Positions 59,948 to 64,000 of a DNA stretch of 64,000 nucleotides are shown piece after piece. The notes under the pieces were generated by a model. It made no database searches and was not told the DNA's origin. It was given only the letters and a program-made list of their open reading frames with translations. How positions within the stretch are numbered: the stretch's first letter is position 1; each line of letters begins with the position of its first letter. Both the position numbers and the translations under genes were made by a program. Origin of the DNA: Paraburkholderia oxyphila NBRC 105797. Lineage in GTDB: Bacteria; Pseudomonadota; Gammaproteobacteria; Burkholderiales; Burkholderiaceae. The DNA is taken from contig NZ_BAYD01000021.1 in the NCBI RefSeq assembly GCF_000685075.1, forward strand, positions 1 to 64,000, given 5' to 3'.

Positions 59948-60171
59948 AGGGAGAACCCTTGTTCAAGGCACCGCTGCTGAAGGAGTGCGACGTTGATCAG
60001 GCTGTACTTGCCGACACTTACTGTCGGCAAGTAACCCTTGTTGCAGAACCCGACGATAACGCCGACCGGTAGGCCGATTGCGGCGGCGAAGGCCTCGCGA
60101 GACATCATCGGAACCGGCGGAAGCACCCGCAGACTCGGCGCGCTCTTTGCCGCTTCGTTCATTGGCGTCAT
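59944..60171 (-). CDS. AlpA/Xis-like DNA-binding protein (75 aa)
   Basis: 75 residues from ATG 60171 with AAGGAG at a good distance. The MerR/AlpA-like helix-turn-helix is MMSREAFAAAIGLPVGVIVG, followed by the wing FCNKGYLPTVSVGKYSLINVALL. Such small proteins act as excisionases or operon activators. It is the first gene of the long leftward mobilization operon and is divergent from the regulator-integrase pair across an operator region. Confidence 0.75.
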   Translation of the reverse strand: MTPMNEAAKSAPSLRVLPPVPMMSREAFAAAIGLPVGVIVGFCNKGYLPTVSVGKYSLINVALLQQRCLEQGFSL

Positions 60172-60189
60172 AATCACTCCTTGGATAAT

Positions 60190-60240
60190 CACCAGTGATA
60201 GTGGTAAATTACCACTGTTAGTGATTTATAGTCACGGAAC
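60190..60240. promoter_or_regulatory. Divergent operator/promoter between the xis-like operon and the regulator-integrase operon
   Basis: A perfect 8-bp inverted repeat with one central base, AGTGGTAA and TTACCACT, lies at 60200-60216. Flanking TCACCAGTGATA and GTTAGTGATT extend the symmetry and repeat the AGTGAT element. A TATAGT box at 60227-60232 may serve the rightward promoter. This AT-rich switch region separates the two divergent operons. Confidence 0.7.
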
Positions 60241-60264
60241 GATTTCTTGTCAACGGCCACGCTC

Positions 60265-60954
60265 ATGCACCCTATAGCCACGCGGATGAAAGCGATCATC
60301 GAAGCTGAGACGGACAACCGGCGACGCTACAAGGAGCTGGAGGAAATCTCGAATGTTCATCCAGACACATGGAAATCGTTTTGGTACGGGAAGCAGCGTC
60401 CCACCGCCGAAATGATTGAGGCCGTAAGTCAGCGATGGCCGCAATACGCCTTTTGGCTCGTAACCGGCATCACCGATCCCGAGCGAAACCACATCGCGCC
60501 GACAACGGCCGCGAGCGGGTATCCGGTTATGCGAGGGGTCGAACAGGTATGGGCAACCCGCGAGTTTCGGTATCTGATCGCCGCGAGCAACGACGAGCCG
60601 ACCGACGACGTTGAAAGAACTTTGCGCCGACGACAAATCCAAGACGCGGCTCTTCAAGCCATGGAGAAAGTGATATCGCCAGCGGCGAACGTCTCGTACG
60701 AGAAGGCAATGCGTGTGCTTGGCGAGTCCGGCCAGCATGATTTCTATCCACTGGCTCTTGATCCTGAATATCTAGCCATCCGGAAGGCTCGACGAGACGC
60801 AGAGGATCAGCTACGGAAGGACGGTTTCAGTTGGTTCGATAACGTGCTCGTATCCGCGAAGATCGACAAGCGGTTGCTCCAAAATCCGAAGGCGTTGCTT
60901 AGCAAGGTCTTCGGCACATTGTTCGCTCGACAAGATGACCATCAAGAAGACTAA
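60265..60954 (+). CDS. Phage-type transcriptional regulator, hypothetical (229 aa)
   Basis: 229 residues from ATG 60265 (a TTG 18 bases earlier and a second ATG at 60286 are alternatives). The N-terminal 70 residues look like a helix-turn-helix (YKELEEISNVHPDTWKSFWY, GKQRPTAEMIEAVSQRWPQY, AFWLVTGI), with WPQYAFWLVTG typical of XRE-like regulators in Burkholderia mobile elements. The C-terminal part is helical. It overlaps the integrase start by 20 bases. It probably binds the palindromes upstream and controls lysogeny-like maintenance. Confidence 0.7.
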   Translation: MHPIATRMKAIIEAETDNRRRYKELEEISNVHPDTWKSFWYGKQRPTAEMIEAVSQRWPQYAFWLVTGITDPERNHIAPTTAASGYPVMRGVEQVWATREFRYLIAASNDEPTDDVERTLRRRQIQDAALQAMEKVISPAANVSYEKAMRVLGESGQHDFYPLALDPEYLAIRKARRDAEDQLRKDGFSWFDNVLVSAKIDKRLLQNPKALLSKVFGTLFARQDDHQED

Positions 60955-61978
60955 GGGCGGCTGGCACGTTGATATCCAGCCGGGGGGGCGTGGAGGAAAG
61001 CGCTACCGAAAAACGCTCAAGACACAAGCCGAAGCGAAGGCATACGAAGCATGGCTCACGGCGAAGGTTGCTCAAGCACCCGAGTGGGTACCTGCCCCCA
61101 AGGACTCTCGGCGGCTGTCGGAACTTATCGAGCTGTGGAATCTCCATCACGGGATGCAGTTGCGACATACTCGCACGTACCCAACGCTCCAGCGCATGTG
61201 CGTTGCCCTAGGTAATCCGCTAGCTACAGCATTCAACGCTGACGACTTTGCGTCTTATCGCGCGTCCAGGATTGCCGAGGGCGTAACACCAAACACGGTC
61301 AATCGCGAGCATGCCTATCTGAGAGCGGTCTTCAACGAGCTTGCTCGGCTCGGTCATTGGCAGGCGGCGAACCCGCTCGCACGCCTCCGTCAGTTTCGAA
61401 TTGCTGAACGGGAGCTATCCTTTCTCACGTCGGATCAAATCGAAGCGTTGCTGATCGCCCTCGGTCGGCGAAAAAGAAAAGACGCGCTGTTGATTACCAA
61501 ATTGTGCTTAGCGACGGGGGCTCGTTGGAGCGAAGCTGAGTGTCTACGAGTACAGCAACTGAGAGGGAACGCAGTCCACTATACGCAGACGAAGACTGAC
61601 AAGAACCGCTCCGTGCCTATCGACGCGACACTGGCTGAAGAGATACTCGTGTTTCGGGCGTCGAAGACGAAGGACCTAGGCGATCGCATCTTTGAAAGCT
61701 CTGCAGGAGCTTTCCGCATGGGAGTGCTCGACGCGCACATTGACCTACCAAACGGGCAGCTTACCCACGTGCTCCGCCACACCTTCGCTAGTCATTTCAT
61801 GATGAATGGTGGAAATATTTTGACCTTGCAGCGTATTCTTGGTCATTCCAGTCTTCAAATGACGATGCGTTATTCTCATCTTGCGCCCGAGCATTTACTA
61901 GAAGCCAAACAACTTAATCCTTTAGCCCAACTGAATCGCAACAACAAGAAGTCCGAACAGCGATTGGACCTCATCTGA
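60935..61978 (+). CDS. Tyrosine recombinase integrase
   Basis: 347 residues. The N-terminal arm-binding domain (GGWHVDIQPGGRGGKRYRKT) and the core-binding domain (about 60-150) precede the catalytic domain with the full set Arg197 (TGARWSEAE), His278 and Arg281 (HVLRHTFASH), His304 (ILGHSSLQ) and Tyr313 (MRYSHL). It integrates the element at the tRNA-Thr 3' end. It is coupled to the regulator by a 20-base overlap and convergent with the cargo operon on its right. Confidence 0.93.
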   Translation: MTIKKTKGGWHVDIQPGGRGGKRYRKTLKTQAEAKAYEAWLTAKVAQAPEWVPAPKDSRRLSELIELWNLHHGMQLRHTRTYPTLQRMCVALGNPLATAFNADDFASYRASRIAEGVTPNTVNREHAYLRAVFNELARLGHWQAANPLARLRQFRIAERELSFLTSDQIEALLIALGRRKRKDALLITKLCLATGARWSEAECLRVQQLRGNAVHYTQTKTDKNRSVPIDATLAEEILVFRASKTKDLGDRIFESSAGAFRMGVLDAHIDLPNGQLTHVLRHTFASHFMMNGGNILTLQRILGHSSLQMTMRYSHLAPEHLLEAKQLNPLAQLNRNNKKSEQRLDLI

Positions 61979-61996
61979 CATAAAAATCAGATTGCG

Positions 61997-62440
61997 TTAC
62001 TTTACTTCCGGTGACTGGCTTAATTTCTTTTTCGCCGAATCCAATTGACGTTGCACTTCTTTAAATTCCCGTCTTATCAGAAAAAGCAATTGCTGCGCCT
62101 CCCGCGCATCATCATATTCAAAATTTTCATCTAAATGATAATCAGCGCGAGTACGAAGCTCACGCATATCACGCGCCTTCTGGCAAATAGTTTTCAACCG
62201 ACTATTGGAAATTGCCGGCTCCTTACAATGCCCCTCAAGACGTAGATACGCGCGCTCATGCATACCTTTATCTTTCCCCTCTTGCGTCGGGAGGGGATTG
62301 CAATGCTCCTCACCTGCTCGATCGCAAAGATGAAAAGCCACGTAATAAAGGCGCCCGGTGCCATTCCTCAGCTGGAGCTCGGAAGCATCCGCCTTGACGA
62401 GTTCTACCCCGTAGGCCGCCAAATCATCCAATGAGACCAT
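61997..62440 (-). CDS. HEPN-like protein with RNase-type motif (147 aa)
   Basis: 147 residues, helical. The N-terminal part has RLYYVAFHLCDRAGEEHCNP, then RAYLRLEGHC, and a central motif RELRTRADYHLDENFEYDDA. R-x-R-A-D-Y-H fits the HEPN active-site pattern R-x(4-6)-H, here Arg96 to His102 (or the shorter Arg98 spacing), and the YH-x-D/E following is usual in HEPN families. HEPN proteins with this motif are RNases in toxin-antitoxin and abortive-infection systems. It ends a three-gene leftward operon 6 bases after the preceding gene. Confidence 0.7.
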   Translation of the reverse strand: MVSLDDLAAYGVELVKADASELQLRNGTGRLYYVAFHLCDRAGEEHCNPLPTQEGKDKGMHERAYLRLEGHCKEPAISNSRLKTICQKARDMRELRTRADYHLDENFEYDDAREAQQLLFLIRREFKEVQRQLDSAKKKLSQSPEVK

Positions 62441-62446
62441 GTCAAT

Positions 62447-62995
62447 CTACGTGAGCGATCGAATGGAAATCGTCACCCTATCCGGAAATTTGTGACTTTC
62501 AAGGATATACTCGGTAGTGTCCCAGTCGAGGTCCATAGCTTCCTCAAAAGGAAGATTTACCAAAATCCGGATTGCGGCGTAGGCGATACCCTCTTCCCTA
62601 TCGGTAGATACTCTCGCTACAAGATCCGCAATAGAGATTGAGCGTGAATCCAAGTATGCCACTATATTTTTGTATAATGGATACGCGCTTCTCGTGTCGC
62701 CTCCAATTGCCGCAATTGCAGCCACAACTCGATCCCAGTGGGGCAACCCAAAACCTTCTACGTTACCAACGCTAGTCGATATATTTGCGCCACCGATTAT
62801 CGGAAGCGCATCGACCGCAAACAGTCCATCATAGTCGTCAATCAACAAATTATGCGCGTGAACACTCGCTGCAGATAATCCTTCACGATTCGGCATCGCG
62901 TGAGTCAAATTGATCCCAGCAAGCATTGCCACACTCAGGATGCCGGCTAATGCGTGCCCACCTTTCGCTGTGAAGTTTGCTGATTGATTATTCAT
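62447..62995 (-). CDS. Hypothetical protein, middle gene of the cargo operon (182 aa)
   Basis: 182 residues from ATG 62995, overlapping the upstream TIGR04255 gene by eight bases. The N-terminus has a hydrophobic stretch (HALAGILSVAMLAGINLTHA) that could be a signal or anchor. The C-terminal part is helical (HWDRVVAAIAAIGGDTRSAY, ISIADLVARVSTDREEGIAY, AAIRILVNLPFEEAMDLDWD), and HEAT-like pairing of helices is possible. No family recognised. Low GC. It could be an adaptor or antitoxin for the HEPN protein, from position only. Confidence 0.6.
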   Translation of the reverse strand: MNNQSANFTAKGGHALAGILSVAMLAGINLTHAMPNREGLSAASVHAHNLLIDDYDGLFAVDALPIIGGANISTSVGNVEGFGLPHWDRVVAAIAAIGGDTRSAYPLYKNIVAYLDSRSISIADLVARVSTDREEGIAYAAIRILVNLPFEEAMDLDWDTTEYILESHKFPDRVTISIRSLT

Positions 62996-63743
62996 ATATG
63001 GGATCGAGCTTGGCAACGAGTTCTTCGGTCAGCAACCCAAAAAAGACTTTCTTGTTAGATGCGTGAATTTCATCCGCAAGCTGTGGCAGCCGCTCCTTAA
63101 ATTTAGCAGCAGGTTCTTCCTCGAATTCGTCAATGGTCGCCGTGTTTATGATAATTCCTTTAACCGCTCCACGATTGGCAACCTGCGCATCCACGGAATT
63201 ATTAATCATCACGTCGTGTACTAAGCGCCCGTCTTGCAAGCGAGTAGTGATCGTTGTCCGCTCAGTAGTAATGTCTTTACCCGCGATTCGCATGCCTACG
63301 TCGAGCGCGCTGATGTCGCTTGCAATTATTGATTGCTCCACGACATCAATGTACCGAATGGAGCACAGAACAACGGAAGAGACTAGGCCAGAACCCAGCA
63401 CGGCATCCAAAACTGAAAGAATAGCGCTTCGGAATCCGCTCCACCCTGAGTATGGCAACTTGGCCCCTACGATCAGAGCACGATCTCCGACATTGATAAA
63501 ATATTTCCCGAATTCCAGTCTTACAAGTGGCTGGAAGGACAGGCCCGGCTGAGAATCACGAAACTCCTTTGGAACCGATCCCAAAGGGAGACTCTGAACT
63601 GTTCGCTCGATACCTGGTATCGCAAACATGAGGAACCCGGGCACGCTTGCCGCCAAGGACGCTTCAGAGGGCGCGAAATGCACCTCAAAAAGTGCATCCA
63701 CGAGCGGTTCTTTCCCGAGTCTCTTGGGTATTCTGGAAAGCAT
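62988..63743 (-). CDS. TIGR04255 family protein (251 aa)
   Basis: 251 residues from ATG 63743. It follows the pattern of the sporadically distributed TIGR04255 family: N-terminal KEPLVDALFEVHFAP, a central strand-rich region (RLEFGKYFINVGDRALIVGA), CSIRYIDVVEQ and the C-terminal helix DEIHASNKKVFFGLLTEELVAKLDP. The family is patchily spread, common on mobile elements, and has no established biochemistry that I know of. First gene of the operon with the 182-aa protein and the HEPN-like protein. AT-rich compared with the chromosome. Confidence 0.75.
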   Translation of the reverse strand: MLSRIPKRLGKEPLVDALFEVHFAPSEASLAASVPGFLMFAIPGIERTVQSLPLGSVPKEFRDSQPGLSFQPLVRLEFGKYFINVGDRALIVGAKLPYSGWSGFRSAILSVLDAVLGSGLVSSVVLCSIRYIDVVEQSIIASDISALDVGMRIAGKDITTERTTITTRLQDGRLVHDVMINNSVDAQVANRGAVKGIIINTATIDEFEEEPAAKFKERLPQLADEIHASNKKVFFGLLTEELVAKLDPIYE

Positions 63744-64000
63744 CAAGCGTCCCGATCTATCTAACTTGCGAGCACTGTTGCTGTGCTAGAGGCAAAATTT
63801 CCCGCGCGCGTCCTGCTTTCAACAAGCTGCGGACCAAGGTTCCTGAATTCTAATAACGGCTCAGCCTGAGCGAACTTTACACGAAGCAAGTCTATGGGTT
63901 AACGGGAAAAACCCAAATTCGCAACGGCCTGCAACCGTCCGCTCGAAAAGCGTGCCGCACAGTTGTGCCGCCTACCGGGCGCTCCGTTGACACTCGGTTG
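63744..64000. other. Right edge of the window, no gene recognised
   Basis: 257 bases upstream of the TIGR04255 gene. They should contain its promoter on the minus strand, but no convincing -35/-10 pair was found. No tRNA fragment matching the left att site is present, so the element goes on. Confidence 0.4.

Larger units (their letters stand above)
50614..64000. mobile_element. Integrative mobilizable element in tRNA-Thr(TGT) (right end outside the window)
   Basis: Bounded on the left by the tRNA-Thr 3' fragment. It contains a tyrosine integrase, an AlpA/Xis-like protein, a regulator, a MobP-type relaxase with MobC, a winged-helix replication-like protein and an orphan VirB6, but no VirB4, VirD4 or other transfer ATPase. 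It is thus mobilizable rather than self-transmissible. Cargo includes a retron, antitoxin-like genes and a TIGR04255/HEPN operon. GC content and codon use are visibly lower than in the flanking chromosome. At least 13.4 kb. I saw no second tRNA fragment up to 64000. Confidence 0.75.

Noticed and set aside
59842..60072. 76-codon plus-strand frame opposite the Xis-like gene
   Set aside because: Antisense to two overlapping coupled genes with good ribosome binding sites, and no family resemblance.
50614..64000. Prophage
   Set aside because: No capsid, portal, terminase, tail or lysis genes. Relaxase, MobC and VirB6 point to a mobilizable element.

Overview
The window looks like the chromosome of a high-GC beta-proteobacterium of the Burkholderiaceae, most likely Paraburkholderia or Burkholderia. 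The gene orders are typical of that group: a phenylacetate (paa) cluster, apaG-rpe-gph-trpEGDC, hemA-prfA-prmC-grxD-ubiX, and a MobC/MobP element. Codon use is strongly GC-rich up to about 46.7 kb and visibly more AT-rich on the right, most of all at 62.0-63.8 kb.

Layout. 0.2-7 kb: lower phenylacetyl-CoA pathway (paaF diverging from paaN-thiolase-paaG-paaI-paaK), with a TetR-type palindrome in the divergent promoter. 7.1-17 kb: mltA, a tiny membrane ORF, apaG, rpe-gph, then the tryptophan operon trpE-trpG-trpD-trpC preceded by a complete attenuator (trpL leader peptide with three Trp codons plus terminator), a CYTH protein and ung. 17-29.5 kb: housekeeping genes (azoR, M61 peptidase, dsbC, UbiH-like monooxygenase, ychF, ettA, AsmA-like protein, HAD hydrolase, Xaa-Pro aminopeptidase). 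29.6-36 kb: a response regulator lacking the phospho-acceptor Asp, then hemA-prfA-prmC-grxD-ubiX and a DOPA-dioxygenase-like enzyme. 36-46.6 kb: permease, cold-shock gene with long leader, Hsp70-like protein, nitroreductase, a divergent MFS/TetR pair with a double palindrome operator, DUF1415 and two SAM methyltransferases.

46.7-50.6 kb is a transitional accessory strip: an orphan Eco57I-type DNA methyltransferase, the C-terminal remnant of a probable toxin and its DUF7079-like partner. At 50,614 lies a 3' fragment of a tRNA-Thr(TGT) gene, read here as the left attachment site of an integrative mobilizable element (IME). The IME runs to the end of the window and beyond; its right end is not in view.

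The IME carries, left to right: an unknown 272-aa gene; a retron (promoter, structured ncRNA candidate, 76-aa protein with a hydrophobic tail, XRE regulator and reverse transcriptase, the last two overlapping by ATGA); three small antitoxin-like genes; a lipoprotein and an orphan VirB6/TrbL mating-pore subunit; two coupled small genes; a tightly overlapping mobilization/replication-like operon (relaxase, MobC, two small proteins, winged-helix protein, AlpA/Xis-like protein); a divergent regulator coupled to a tyrosine integrase; and a three-gene cargo operon (TIGR04255 family protein, unknown exported or membrane protein, HEPN-like protein with an RNase-type motif). The most interesting items are the retron, the orphan VirB6-lipoprotein pair and the TIGR04255/HEPN operon.
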